Part shown: in pieces, positions 1 to 9,218 of the stretch
Numbering within the stretch: the stretch's first letter is position 1
Layout of the letters: each line of letters opens with the position of its first letter
Origin: an uncultured Rhodospirillaceae bacterium
GTDB taxonomy: Bacteria > Pseudomonadota > Alphaproteobacteria > Rhodospirillales > Rhodospirillaceae
Assembly (NCBI GenBank): GCA_943787205.1
Contig: CALSLN010000013.1
Span: 124,001 to 188,000, forward strand
Direction of reading: 5' to 3'
Length of the DNA: 64,000 nucleotides
Made by a program: the position numbers and the translations under genes
Notes under the pieces: generated by a model
The model's database searches: none
Told to the model about the DNA's origin: nothing
The model's input: only the letters and a program-made list of their open reading frames with translations

Positions 1-1265
1 CGATGCAGATGGCCTCTGTCCAAGGAGAACAGCCAAGGTTTAGGCCAAGGGGAGTAAGAAGAGCCTTCTTGGGGTGCCTCGACGCGGGTCTCAGCCTTGA
101 GTGCCGACATCATGTCGCGCGCGAATTCTAGTTTGCGATCAATGTCCACGTCAGTTTGGTCTGGGTCGTGATGGAAGAGGTGTAGTGATTTAACTTCCGC
201 CGCCGCCGCAATCTCGACGACCCGGCCGATTGGAGAATGTCCCCAGTGAATCTTTGTCACATATTCGTCATCAAAATAAGTGGTGTCAGTGATGAGGACA
301 TCCGTCCCTTTGACGAATTCGATAAGCTTCGCTTCATAAGCTTTATTCTGGAACCCTGAGTCTTCCGTATACAGCTCATTATCCGTGACATAGCAAACGG
401 ATTTACCACCAAAGTTAACCCTGTACCCGAGGCAGTTGCCGGGGTGAGATAACAGCATGGTCTCAACCACAATATCGCCGTCAATTGTTATGGTTTCCTC
501 ACCGGCATCACGGAAGGTGATGGAAGCACCCATGTCTGTGACGAGGATTGGGAAAAAGACGTCGTCCATTTGCGCAGATATCAAATCTTCCATCGTCCTG
601 TCGCCATGTTTAGCGCCAATGACTTCAAATTTATTTCCTGGCACAAAGAAAGGCGCGAAGAACGGAAATGCGTTGATGTGGTCCCAGTGTGGGTGCGAGA
701 TGAATAAGTGAGCGGAAAGTTTGCCTCCGCGCTCTTTCATAATCGAATCCGAGAGCGCTTTGATTCCCGACCCGGCATCAAAAATGAGGGTGCGATCATT
801 CGGGAAACTCATTGTGACGCAGGATGTGTTGCCGCCGTATCGCAAGGATTTCGGCCCTGGCACGGGCAGCGTACCCCGCACGCCCCAATAGGTGACATTG
901 AAAGCGGATTCAACAATGGCTCGAATATCGAGGGCGAATGTCATTGGATTGAGCGGTTTGGTAATGTAGCCGTCGGCACCGACTTGTTTCGCGCGACGCT
1001 TATCAAACTCATACGCTTTACCTGAAACGATGACGACTTTTAGAGCTCCAAATGTCGGGTCGCTTTTGATTTGTCGGCACAGCTCTAATCCGTCGATGTT
1101 GGGCATCATGATGTCCATGAGAACGACATCAAAGGTCCCAGCCCGCAATTGGTCTAGAATATTGCTATTGAGATCCACGACCTCTGACTCTATGCCACTG
1201 GATTTCAGCAACTCAGTCGCAATACCGGCAACCGCTTGGTCATCATCAACAATAAAAGCGCGCAC
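1..1265 (-). CDS. Receiver domain fused to metallo-beta-lactamase-fold hydrolase (3' end off window)
   Basis: Continuous minus-strand frame from a GTG at 1265 (AAGGG ribosome site upstream) to the left edge. Residues 1-120 form a CheY-like receiver: acidic cluster at 7-9, phospho-acceptor Asp51 in LMDIMMP, conserved Lys103 in ITKP. From about residue 125 a metallo-beta-lactamase domain follows, with VRGTLPVPGP and RYGGNTSC as in PhnP-like cyclic phosphodiesterases and the metal motif HPHWDH at 191-196; further His and Asp ligands lie downstream. Family knowledge suggests a phosphorylation-controlled hydrolase, perhaps acting on a cyclic phosphodiester; the substrate is unknown. The first gene of the leftward unit may pair with a histidine kinase outside the window. 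Confidence 0.85.
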   Translation of the reverse strand, partial: MRAFIVDDDQAVAGIATELLKSSGIESEVVDLNSNILDQLRAGTFDVVLMDIMMPNIDGLELCRQIKSDPTFGALKVVIVSGKAYEFDKRRAKQVGADGYITKPLNPMTFALDIRAIVESAFNVTYWGVRGTLPVPGPKSLRYGGNTSCVTMSFPNDRTLIFDAGSGIKALSDSIMKERGGKLSAHLFISHPHWDHINAFPFFAPFFVPGNKFEVIGAKHGDRTMEDLISAQMDDVFFPILVTDMGASITFRDAGEETITIDGDIVVETMLLSHPGNCLGYRVNFGGKSVCYVTDNELYTEDSGFQNKAYEAKLIEFVKGTDVLITDTTYFDDEYVTKIHWGHSPIGRVVEIAAAAEVKSLHLFHHDPDQTDVDIDRKLEFARDMMSALKAETRVEAPQEGSSYSPWPKPWLFSLDRGHLH

Positions 1266-1303
1266 GTTAGTTACCCTTTATCTCGCATGAATATTTTTTA
1301 GAG

Positions 1304-2783
1304 CTAGGCTGTCGGCCGCACGTTCGCGTTCAGGCGGAAGAAGTTGGTTGGATCGTATTTGTTTTTGACGTCAACCAAGCGAGTGTGATTAGCGCCGTAG
1401 TTGGCGTTCACTTGGCCTTGATTTTCGTCGATCAACTGATTGACATAGAAGCCCCGTGTAAATGGCTCAATGTCTTTCCAATAGGCTCGATTCCAAGCGA
1501 CGTTTTCTTCATCAACATCGGAATTGTTGACCGCCCACTTACTGCTTGAATCAATGTTGTAAGAGGCGTCACGGTGAGCCCAGACCGTATCTTCGGCGCC
1601 AACTTTGCTGGGCGCTCCGTCCATAGGCAAAAGGCCAACACTGAACCGTCGACTCGCAAGTGGCTCAACGCGTTCAACAAGCGTGGTTATCAGGTCGTCG
1701 TTGACCTCACGCAAGAACCCGCCTTTGGCATAGTGGCGATTGCCAGGCGCGTTAAAGCCATCGTCAGCTACTCGTTGAATTTTTACGTATTCAATAGGAA
1801 AGACGCTGTCCCGCGTCGCTTTTCCAAAGTCTCGCAAAGGCTGAAGGACGCGGTCTACGTTTGATTGTGGCCCAAAATAGTTTCCGCCAATGCTGACACC
1901 GCCAGTGCCATCTTCGCGCATGGAGATGCCACCCAGCAGGAATAGATCCGGGTCCGCTCCCGTCGAGAAGTCGAAGTAAAGTTTCAAAGCATCCTTCGCC
2001 ACGTTCATGGGGGAAGCTGAATCCAAAGTTGATCACCATGGGGTTCATCGGGTGAAGACGGAATAGAAACTTCGTTACGATGCCAAAGTTTCCGCCACCG
2101 CCACGCACGCCCCAATAGAGGTCAGGGTTTTCTTTGGCATTGGCCGTGATAACCTTGCCTTCTGCTGTGACAAGTTCGACGCCAAGTACATTGTCGATTG
2201 CTAACCCAAACCGGCGTTGCAACCGGCCCATGCCGCCGCCGAGAGTCAGGCCGCCAACGCCCGTGTGCGAAACAACACCCGCTGTCGTAGCCAATCCGAA
2301 CGGTAGAGCTTTGCGATCCAAATCTCCGAGCTGTGCGCCGCCTTGAACGGACGCCGTCTTATTTTCCACGTCGATCTCGACGTTATTCATATAGGAGAGA
2401 TCAATGACCAGTCCGCCGTCGCACATGCCCTTGCCAGACATACTGTGTCCTCCACACCGTACTGCTGTTAGCAAGTCGTGGGCGCGGGCGAATTTAACGG
2501 CTGACACAACATCGTCGACGCTTGTGCACCGGGCGATGAGGGCAGGCTTGCGATCCCAATAGCGGTTCCATATCTGCCGCGCGATATCGTAACCAGCGCT
2601 GTCAGGCTCCAGGACAATGCCGTTAAGGCTGTTCGCAAAGTCGCGAACGTCTTTCTTATCCAGCGAAATACTATCTCCATCCAAATTGATGGCGGGCACG
2701 TCTGCGGCCCAAATTTTTCTCATTGGAAGAACTGATAGGGCAGCAGCCGTTGCTGCGGTTTTGAGAAGGTATCTGCGATGCAT
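1304..2783 (-). pseudogene. FAD-linked oxidase, BBE/berberine-bridge family, Tat-exported, one frameshift
   Basis: Start ATG at 2783 gives a twin-arginine leader (HRRYLLK, then an Ala-rich stretch and IWAAD). An FAD_binding_4 domain follows with GGHSMSG (His113, the usual covalent FAD His) and GVGGLTLGGGMG. The BBE tail is at the C-terminus (GANHTRL, KYDPTNFF). The second covalent Cys of bicovalent enzymes (AGVCP) reads AGVVS here, so flavin is probably held through His only. The frame breaks at a five-C run (2009-2013); removing one base joins FGFSFP to MNVAKDAL and gives one protein of about 492 residues, the family length. I read this as a likely sequencing error rather than decay. It probably oxidises a sugar or alcohol in the periplasm. 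Confidence 0.8.
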
Positions 2784-3014
2784 GGTTGTTTCTCTACCCC
2801 GGAATTGTCTGTTGTTCTTAACATACCCAGGGGAGGGACCCTGTGACCAGGGCGATGGCGCTCTATAGGCCAAGATTGAACGCGCGGTTTATTAGCAATT
2901 TTTGAGGGAAGAACAAGACCGACGCCATGCCCGGGTAGGAAGGGAGAGGTTATAACAACATGACGTCGGTCTTATCCAACGGCTTACACGGAAGTGGTGT
3001 CGTAAGCCGAAGTG

Positions 3015-3042
3015 GATGGATCGAAGGGACGGTCGATCCATC
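3015..3042. repeat. Perfect 9-bp inverted repeat
   Basis: GATGGATCG at 3015-3023 and CGATCCATC at 3034-3042 form a perfect stem with a 10-base loop. It lies just past the stop of the leftward small gene at 3060 and could be a terminator-like hairpin, but no T run follows on either strand. Confidence 0.4.
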
Positions 3043-3059
3043 GTTGGGATTTCGGTGGA

Positions 3060-3308
3060 TTAGTGATGACGGGGCAGAACAACACCCAGGCTGCGCAGCG
3101 CGGCTTCGCGCTTGGCTTGAGGCATGTCCTGCAGATCGATTTCGACGATATCCGCATCCAGGCCAAGGGCTTCCAGTTGGGCTGAAACATCACCCATGTC
3201 AGCATTCTCGTCGCTGTACTCGTCTGAGTTTGCCATCGCGGTGCTGAAAGAGCTGCTGTAGGCGTAGCTGCGAAGAAGAAGGCTGCCTTTCCAATCTGCT
3301 GCGGTCAT
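3060..3308 (-). CDS. Small acidic hypothetical protein
   Basis: An 82-residue protein with a good ribosome site (AAAGGGATTAG upstream of ATG 3308). The N-terminal third is Ser/Tyr rich (RSYAYSSSFSTAM); the rest is acidic and helix-like (LEALGLDADIVEIDLQDMP) and ends in PRHH. I do not recognise a family. It stands alone between a leftward oxidase and a rightward DUF6502 gene, and a 9-bp hairpin follows its stop. Confidence 0.5.
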   Translation of the reverse strand: MTAADWKGSLLLRSYAYSSSFSTAMANSDEYSDENADMGDVSAQLEALGLDADIVEIDLQDMPQAKREAALRSLGVVLPRHH

Positions 3309-3379
3309 TTGTCTAATCCCTTTTCGGTGGTTTTCAGTGTGTGGGTTTTTTCCCCACGATTATCGTGTATGGTGACGGC

Positions 3380-4246
3380 ATGATGAAAAAGACAGCAATT
3401 GGCGAACCGTCCAGCGCCCTTGTCCGCGCCATAACCCGGCTCATGCGGCCTTTGGTGCGCGCCCTTATTGGGCAGGGCATGACGTTCCCGTACCTGTCGA
3501 ATTTGCTTAAGGCGGTCTATGTGGAGGTCGCCAAGGCGGATTATCGGGTTGACGATTCGGAACCGTCGGTGAGCCGATTAAGCATTCTCACAGGTCTACA
3601 AAGGAAAGACGTCAACCGTATTCTCGAATCTCCAACCCCAGATAAGACGCCACCTCAGTCTGTTTCTCTCGCTGCACGCCTTATTGGTATCTGGACGGGA
3701 GATAAGCGTTTTACGGACGAGGAGGGCGCCCCAAAGCCCTTGCCTCGGATGTCTGACAATTCCGAAGACGTGTCGTTCGAGTCTCTCATGCGATCTGTGT
3801 CAACGGACGTCCGGGCCAAAGTCATATTGGATGAATGGGCTAGGCTCGATGTTGTCCGAATCGATAAAGCAGGTTTGGTGACTCTGAACCAGGACGCGTT
3901 TGTGCCGAGCAAAGGCTTTGATGAAAAAGCCTATTACCTTGGCCGGAATGTGTCCGATCACATCTCAACCAGTGTTCACAATCTATTGGATGACGGAGAC
4001 CCGTTCTTCGAGCGGGCTGTGTATTACGACCGCCTGACGCCAAAGAGTGTTGCGATATTACGGGAGCGCACGCGTGAGGTTGGCATGCAGGCGCTGCTTG
4101 AGTTGAATAAAGAAGCACTGGCCTTAGCCGACCAAGATGAAGGTGACAGCAAAGCAACCGAGCGCATGAGCCTCGGCCTTTATTACTATGATGGCCCTGA
4201 CGAAAAGCTAACGGATGAGCCGGACTTCGGTGAGGGCGAGTCGTGA
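3380..4246 (+). CDS. DUF6502 family protein
   Basis: A 288-residue protein with the DUF6502 pattern: an N-terminal helical segment (ALVRAITRLMRPLVRALI, then TFPYLSNLLKAVYVEVA) and a winged-helix-like block VSRLSILTGLQRKDVNRI at about residues 58-75 that resembles a DNA-binding fold. I chose ATG 3380; an in-frame GTG at 3341 overlaps a hairpin-like GTGGG/CCCAC element and is less likely. The stop overlaps the GTG of the DUF5666 gene by 4 bases, so the two are translationally coupled. A regulatory role for this partner is inference. Confidence 0.7.
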   Translation: MMKKTAIGEPSSALVRAITRLMRPLVRALIGQGMTFPYLSNLLKAVYVEVAKADYRVDDSEPSVSRLSILTGLQRKDVNRILESPTPDKTPPQSVSLAARLIGIWTGDKRFTDEEGAPKPLPRMSDNSEDVSFESLMRSVSTDVRAKVILDEWARLDVVRIDKAGLVTLNQDAFVPSKGFDEKAYYLGRNVSDHISTSVHNLLDDGDPFFERAVYYDRLTPKSVAILRERTREVGMQALLELNKEALALADQDEGDSKATERMSLGLYYYDGPDEKLTDEPDFGEGES

Positions 4247-5904
4247 GACGACTAGTTACATCCTCTCTACTTCTTGCAGCCGGATGCGTACTGGCTGTTG
4301 CGACCACGCCAACCGTGCGCGTCCCCAAAGCGAATGCTCAGGATGCGAAGGTTTGCCGGTTTGAAAGATCGGTTGAGCAAGGTCTTGGCGGAACGGGCAT
4401 GAGTGCGACCGATGTGTTGTCGCGTCTGACGTCTATTATTCCAATTGAACAAGGTCTTGGTGGAACAGGTCTGATCGACTCTGGCAGTCGCGGCCTTGGT
4501 GGCACTGGAGTCATTGCATTCGATGAACGCGGTATCGGTGGGACAGCGGTTATTGCTGCCGCCGACGAACGCGGGCTCGGCGGTACAGGAATTATTGGTA
4601 TCGTGACTGGCTTCGCATCTGTGTGCGTCAACGGTTACGAAGTTGAGATCACTGCAGATACAGATGTCACTGTCGAAGGGTTTGCCGGTGCTGATGGCGA
4701 TATTCGCTTGGGGCAGCTGGTCACAGTTGAGGCGTATCCCATCGATGGTGAGTTGGTTGCATCGACAGTTGCTGTTCAGGTGGCTGTCGCAGGACCCATC
4801 AACTCTATCGAAATGGACCGATCAGCACTCAATGTAGCGGGTCAAACAGTCACATTGGCCGGTTTCGGTAACAGTGTGGATACAACAAACCTCAATCCGG
4901 GAGATTGGGTCGTGGTGTCGGGGCTTCGTCGAGGTGACGATGTCATCGCTGCATCGTCGGTTGTAAGTTTGGACCGTCCTGGCAGCGCGGTGGTGGTCTC
5001 TGGTCCAGTGCGCCGAACCGTCGGCGGAGAATTGACTGTTGGTGCGGTTACGCTCGATGCGGATGGCGTGTCTGTTGGTGATGTCGTCGTTGCGCGCGGT
5101 AGGCTTGAGAACAATACGCTGGCAGCTCAATCCGTCACCGTGAGGCCTGACCGTCCGTTTGCTGCCGGTATTCAGGCCTTCTCTGTTCTTGGGTTTCCAG
5201 AGCTTGGGCCCAACGGGGCGGCCACTGTTAATGGTGTGCCTTTGCCACCGGGTGCGCCACCTTCAGACCAGCAACCGATCCAGATCGACGGGACTGTTGA
5301 AACGGGCGGCACGTTCAATCCTTCGAATGCTGCGCCACCACCGCCGCCGCAAGACGGTGTGGCACCAAACGCGCAGCCTCCAAACAATACGGGTGGAAAC
5401 GGTCCGGGGAATGGCAATGGCCAGGGCAACGGGAATGGTCAAGGCAACGACAACGGACCAAACAACAATTCTCCGCCCTTGCCTCCACCGAACAACAGCG
5501 GTGGTAACGGTCAAGGCAATGAACAGAACGGACCAAACGGGAACGGCAACAACAACGGCAATGGGCAAGGCAACGGGCAAGGCAACGGCCAAGGAAATAA
5601 TTCGGGAAATGGCGCTGGTGGAAACGCTTTACCAGCACCCGCACCCACGCTTTCAGCGCCAAGCGCCATATCCACACCGGAGCCGCAAACGGAGCGGCCG
5701 GGGCAAGCTGAGCGTCCCGCTGCGCCGGTCACTGTTGAACGGCCCGAAACACCGTCTCGGCCCGTTCGAGCTGAACCTCCGTCGCGTCCTGAAAGACCCG
5801 ACCGACCTGAGCGTCCGCAGCAAGTTGAGCGCCCGGAGCGGCCAGAGCGTCCTCAGACACCGTCGCGGCCGGAGCGACCGGACAGACCTGAACGACCGCG
5901 TTAG
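4243..5904 (+). CDS. DUF5666 protein with GLGGTG repeats and Pro/Arg-rich tail
   Basis: A 553-residue exported protein starting at GTG 4243. The leader is hydrophobic (LLLAAGC at 11-15 resembles a weak lipobox; PKANA at 28-32 is an alternative signal-peptidase site). Five GLGGTG-type hexads follow at residues 47, 71, 84, 97 (variant GIGGTA) and 111, then DUF5666-like beta repeats (about 120-300). The next part is a low-complexity Gly/Asn/Gln linker (about 380-460) and a C-terminal run of RPERP/RPDRP units. The layout suggests a cell-envelope protein with a disordered, strongly basic tail. It is coupled to the DUF6502 gene. Function is unknown. Confidence 0.75.
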   Translation: MRRLVTSSLLLAAGCVLAVATTPTVRVPKANAQDAKVCRFERSVEQGLGGTGMSATDVLSRLTSIIPIEQGLGGTGLIDSGSRGLGGTGVIAFDERGIGGTAVIAAADERGLGGTGIIGIVTGFASVCVNGYEVEITADTDVTVEGFAGADGDIRLGQLVTVEAYPIDGELVASTVAVQVAVAGPINSIEMDRSALNVAGQTVTLAGFGNSVDTTNLNPGDWVVVSGLRRGDDVIAASSVVSLDRPGSAVVVSGPVRRTVGGELTVGAVTLDADGVSVGDVVVARGRLENNTLAAQSVTVRPDRPFAAGIQAFSVLGFPELGPNGAATVNGVPLPPGAPPSDQQPIQIDGTVETGGTFNPSNAAPPPPPQDGVAPNAQPPNNTGGNGPGNGNGQGNGNGQGNDNGPNNNSPPLPPPNNSGGNGQGNEQNGPNGNGNNNGNGQGNGQGNGQGNNSGNGAGGNALPAPAPTLSAPSAISTPEPQTERPGQAERPAAPVTVERPETPSRPVRAEPPSRPERPDRPERPQQVERPERPERPQTPSRPERPDRPERPR

Positions 5905-5952
5905 GTCGCCCCTTGTTTGACGGGCTGATCACGCGATGGAACACTTAGTCTT

Positions 5953-6966
5953 ATGAAAAAAATAGTCTCTCTCATCATTCTAGGCGCGGTGCTGAGTACG
6001 CCTGCCGGTGCTGATGAAATTGAGCTCACGTTTATGACAGCCTGGAATCGATCTATCCAGTTTGCTCAAGACGTCAATACGCATTTCGTTGAGCCCTTTA
6101 ATGAGCGAGCAAAGGGTGTTGCCCGTATTCGGTATTTGGGTGGGCCGGAGGTTATTCCGCAGCGGCAGATGGTCTACGCGCTGCGACGTGGTGTGGTGGA
6201 TATGTATTTTGGAGCCGCGACCTACATGCTGGGATTGGCTCCAGAAGCGGATGCTTTTCTTGCTGCATCGGTCACGCCTAGCGAAGTTCGCCATAATGGA
6301 GGCTATGACGCTATCCAAGGTATTTGGGCTGAAAAGCTGAATGCTTATTTTTTAGGGTGGCACCAAACAGGGCCCAAGCTGCATATCTTTACTAAGACCG
6401 AGCCACCCCTCAATGCATCTGGGCTTCCAGACCTCCTGACACAACGCATCCGGACCACCCCAACCTATCGCGCATTCTTAGACTCCGTCGGTACGATCCC
6501 GATCGATATTCCATCTAGCGAAGTCTACACAGCGCTGGAGCGCGGCACAGTCGATGCCATTGCCTGGACGTCAACGTCTATGTCTGATCAGGGTTTTCAG
6601 AAATTCGTCAAGTATCGCATCGATCCGGGTGTTCTGGGATTGGTGATGACACTGCAAATGAATCTTGATCGTTGGGAGTCTCTTTCTCCAGCTGTTCAGG
6701 CGCTGCTGCTCGAAGAAGCTTTGCGGTACGAAGAAGAAAGCCGGACCCGGTTCCTTAAGATTCAAGAGGATGAGAAAATTCGATTAGAGTCGGAGGGCAT
6801 GACGTTCTTCCAATTGCCACCAAACGCTGCGCCTGTTTATTCGCAACGGGCGTCCGATGCCGTTTGGGCGCGTATGGCCCGGCAGGTGCCGAACGGGCCT
6901 GCTATTCTTAAGCCACTCTTTGATCCACGACCGACGGTGGACCCAGCGCTTGAGTCCGGAAGTTAA
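5953..6966 (+). CDS. dctP: TRAP transporter substrate-binding protein, DctP family
   Basis: A 337-residue periplasmic solute receptor with a clear signal peptide (MKKIVSLIILGAVLSTPAGA). It shows the DctP layout: FMTAWNR near the N-terminus, QRQMVYALRRGVVDM, the TPTYRAFLDSVG lobe-2 segment carrying the usual substrate Arg, and ALERGTVDAIAWTS. It is followed by the small and large permeases at 7361 and 7885, forming one TRAP locus, though a leftward membrane gene lies between. The ligand is probably an organic acid, by family; the sequence does not identify it. Confidence 0.88.
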   Translation: MKKIVSLIILGAVLSTPAGADEIELTFMTAWNRSIQFAQDVNTHFVEPFNERAKGVARIRYLGGPEVIPQRQMVYALRRGVVDMYFGAATYMLGLAPEADAFLAASVTPSEVRHNGGYDAIQGIWAEKLNAYFLGWHQTGPKLHIFTKTEPPLNASGLPDLLTQRIRTTPTYRAFLDSVGTIPIDIPSSEVYTALERGTVDAIAWTSTSMSDQGFQKFVKYRIDPGVLGLVMTLQMNLDRWESLSPAVQALLLEEALRYEEESRTRFLKIQEDEKIRLESEGMTFFQLPPNAAPVYSQRASDAVWARMARQVPNGPAILKPLFDPRPTVDPALESGS

Positions 6967-6978
6967 CGTATGCCCGGT

Positions 6979-7266
6979 CTAATCGAAGTGATTTTCACCA
7001 AGAGGGTTTTCCGGTTCTTTACGTCTGAGCGTCTTGCCGCTCTTTGGGGTCGATGTTTGCTGTGGGGGAAGAGGCGGGCGTGCTTGCTTGGTGCGGGGTG
7101 TCGCTACGATCAGCTCGAAGATGTACCAAAGGGCGCCAGCGCCGAGGACATAGCCGGCCACGTCCAGTGGGCTGCGTATGGTGATATCGAAGGCCAAAAT
7201 CATCACGAAAGCGCCGAGGCCAAACAACAAGCACCGAACCAACCGCAGGGTAAACGCCTTATTCAT
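6979..7266 (-). CDS. Small two-helix membrane protein inside the TRAP locus
   Basis: A 95-residue protein from ATG 7266 (an earlier in-frame start at 7302 is possible). Two hydrophobic helices (CLLFGLGAFVMILAF and DVAGYVLGAGALWYIFELIV) are followed by a Pro/Lys/Arg-rich cytosolic tail. It is convergent with dctP and lies between dctP and dctQ on the opposite strand. No family is recognised. Confidence 0.5.
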   Translation of the reverse strand: MNKAFTLRLVRCLLFGLGAFVMILAFDITIRSPLDVAGYVLGAGALWYIFELIVATPRTKQARPPLPPQQTSTPKSGKTLRRKEPENPLGENHFD

Positions 7267-7360
7267 AGGACGAAGTGTGATCCTGTTTCTGATTTGGCAC
7301 AACCACAGATGCGCTGTTTTTCTAGGTCAGTATCACCGTGCCTGGAGTTAGTTTGACCGA

Positions 7361-7876
7361 ATGAAAATGCTCGTGAAACTCTATGATTTCTGCATTCATG
7401 CGCTTGCGACCTTTTCAGGGGTCACAATTGCAGCGCTTGCATTTCTGATCGTGATCGATGTTTCGCTCCGGTCTTTTGGATTTGAGCCACCCGCCGCGAC
7501 CGTCGCGTTGACTGAGTATGCGCTGTTGTATTTTACGATGGCTGCAGCGCCGTGGTTGGTTCGTCAGCGTGGGCACGTGGCTGTGCGCATAGTGTTTGAT
7601 CGCCTGCCACCAAAATCCCAAAAGCGATGGGAATACGCCATCTACGGGCTCTGTGCTTTGGTCGCGTTTTCGATCGCGACAATCGCGGGCATTCTTTTTG
7701 TTGATAGCGTGTCTCTTGGTGATGTTGAGCAACGATCTATCGACGTACCGAGATGGCTTTTGTTTCTGCCGCTGCTTGTTGGTTTCTTTGGCATTGGAAC
7801 GGAGATGCTTCGCTTCCCTCTGACCGGTCGCTCATTCTACGAGAGTGATGACCTGGCCGGCCCAGAGAAAGTGTAG
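7361..7876 (+). CDS. dctQ: TRAP transporter small permease, DctQ family
   Basis: A 171-residue membrane protein with four predicted helices. It has the DctQ signature region: an N-terminal helix with VSLRSFGFEPPAA, then TEYALLYFTMAAAPWLVRQRGHVAV and YAIYGLCALVAFSIATI. It starts 8 bases before dctM, as is usual in TRAP operons. The protein docks with DctM in the inner membrane. Confidence 0.85.
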   Translation: MKMLVKLYDFCIHALATFSGVTIAALAFLIVIDVSLRSFGFEPPAATVALTEYALLYFTMAAAPWLVRQRGHVAVRIVFDRLPPKSQKRWEYAIYGLCALVAFSIATIAGILFVDSVSLGDVEQRSIDVPRWLLFLPLLVGFFGIGTEMLRFPLTGRSFYESDDLAGPEKV

Positions 7877-7884
7877 GGGCAATC

Positions 7885-9213
7885 ATGGATCCAGTGTTTG
7901 TAGGTTTGGTGATCTTTCTCGTCGTATTGACGATGATGCTTGGAGGCGTCCCAGTCGCTCTTGCGTTCTTAACGGCCAACATGATTGGCGCCTGGTTCTT
8001 GATGGGGGGTGTTGATGGCGTTATCCAACTGATCGACAATTCAACCAATCTCCTCACAACATTCACCCTCGTTGCGATCCCCATGTTCGTTTGGATGGGG
8101 GCTCTCCTCTTCCATGCAGGTTTAGCTGGCCGCGTTTTTGATGCTCTCGATCTTTTGTTTGGCCGCATCCCTGGGCGATTGTCGTATGTCACTGTTGTCG
8201 GCGGCACCACGTTCTCTGCCCTGACGGGCTCGACTATGGCGAACACGGCCATGCTTGGCGGGCTCATGGTGCCGGAGATGCAAAAGCGGGGTTACAAAAC
8301 AGCCTTGGCGATTGGTCCCATCATTGGCACGGGGGGGCTCGCCATGATTATTCCGCCGTCCAATTTAGCGGTTCTAACTGGCTCTCTCGCCCGCGTGGAC
8401 ATTGGTGCGCTGCTTCTCGCAGGCCTTATTCCTGGCCTTGTTTTGGCTTTGATGTATTGCGCAACGATCGCCATTCAAGTGTGGCGCGATCCGTCTGCCG
8501 CGCCAGCCTACGATGTCGTTCTCCCGCCATTTTTACAGCGTCTGAAAGTTTTTGCAGTCAACGTCTTGCCCCTTGGGCTGGTCGTCTTCTGTGTTGTCGG
8601 TTTCATCGTGCTTGGCATCGCGACGCCTTCAGAGGCGGCAGCCTTTGGTGTTCTAGCGAGTCTCGTTCTTGCGTGGGTTTTCGGCGGCCTCAACAAGGAG
8701 TCCATTACTAAAAGCCTGGAAACTGCGGTCTCGGTAACCGGCATGGTTTTCCTTCTTATCTTTGGGTCTGCGGCCTTTAGCCAACTCCTTGCTTTTTCTG
8801 GTGCTAGCCAAGATGTCGTAGCGGCGGCAACGGCGTGGGAAGCTCCAGCGTACGCAAAATTGATGCTTATGTTTCTGGTGCTGGTGGTGCTCGGCATGTT
8901 TATGGATCAGATCTCGATCCTCCTGCTCACCATACCGTTTTTCTTTCCACTGGCCCGCGCCCTAGGTCTCGATCCCGTTTGGTTCGGAATTGTTGTTTTG
9001 CTGGCTATGGAGATGAGTCTAACGACGCCACCGTTTGGCTTGCTTTTATTTTTGATGACCGGCGTAACGCCGCCAAAACCGGACGGGACACGGGTCACAT
9101 TCCAGGAAGTCGTCTCAGCGGCCCTGCCGTTCTTGGCATGTGACTTACTTTTATTGATCGGGCTTATTGTGTTCCCTGGGTTGGCGCTATGGCTTCCGCG
9201 GTTCGTTGGGTAA
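7885..9213 (+). CDS. dctM: TRAP transporter large permease, DctM family
   Basis: A 442-residue multi-helix membrane protein with typical DctM features: GGVPVALAFLTANMIGAW near the start, AIPMFVWMGALLFHAGLAG, SALTGSTMANTAMLG, GTGGLAMIIPPSNLAVL, and the C-terminal FMDQISILLLTIPFFFP with LTTPPFGLLLFLMTGVTP. It forms the sodium-coupled transport channel with the DctQ protein encoded immediately upstream and takes ligand from the DctP receptor. Confidence 0.92.
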   Translation: MDPVFVGLVIFLVVLTMMLGGVPVALAFLTANMIGAWFLMGGVDGVIQLIDNSTNLLTTFTLVAIPMFVWMGALLFHAGLAGRVFDALDLLFGRIPGRLSYVTVVGGTTFSALTGSTMANTAMLGGLMVPEMQKRGYKTALAIGPIIGTGGLAMIIPPSNLAVLTGSLARVDIGALLLAGLIPGLVLALMYCATIAIQVWRDPSAAPAYDVVLPPFLQRLKVFAVNVLPLGLVVFCVVGFIVLGIATPSEAAAFGVLASLVLAWVFGGLNKESITKSLETAVSVTGMVFLLIFGSAAFSQLLAFSGASQDVVAAATAWEAPAYAKLMLMFLVLVVLGMFMDQISILLLTIPFFFPLARALGLDPVWFGIVVLLAMEMSLTTPPFGLLLFLMTGVTPPKPDGTRVTFQEVVSAALPFLACDLLLLIGLIVFPGLALWLPRFVG

Positions 9214-9218
9214 CGCCT

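Noticed and set aside
4380-4600. GLGGTG-coding repeats as a possible CRISPR or DNA repeat array
   Set aside because: The repeats are in frame, degenerate at the third codon positions and irregularly spaced, so they are protein repeats. No CRISPR array is seen anywhere in the window.
5159-5920. Long overlapping frames in the DUF5666 gene
   Set aside because: They arise from low-complexity codons of the Gly/Asn and Pro/Arg regions and have no independent start signal or recognisable protein.
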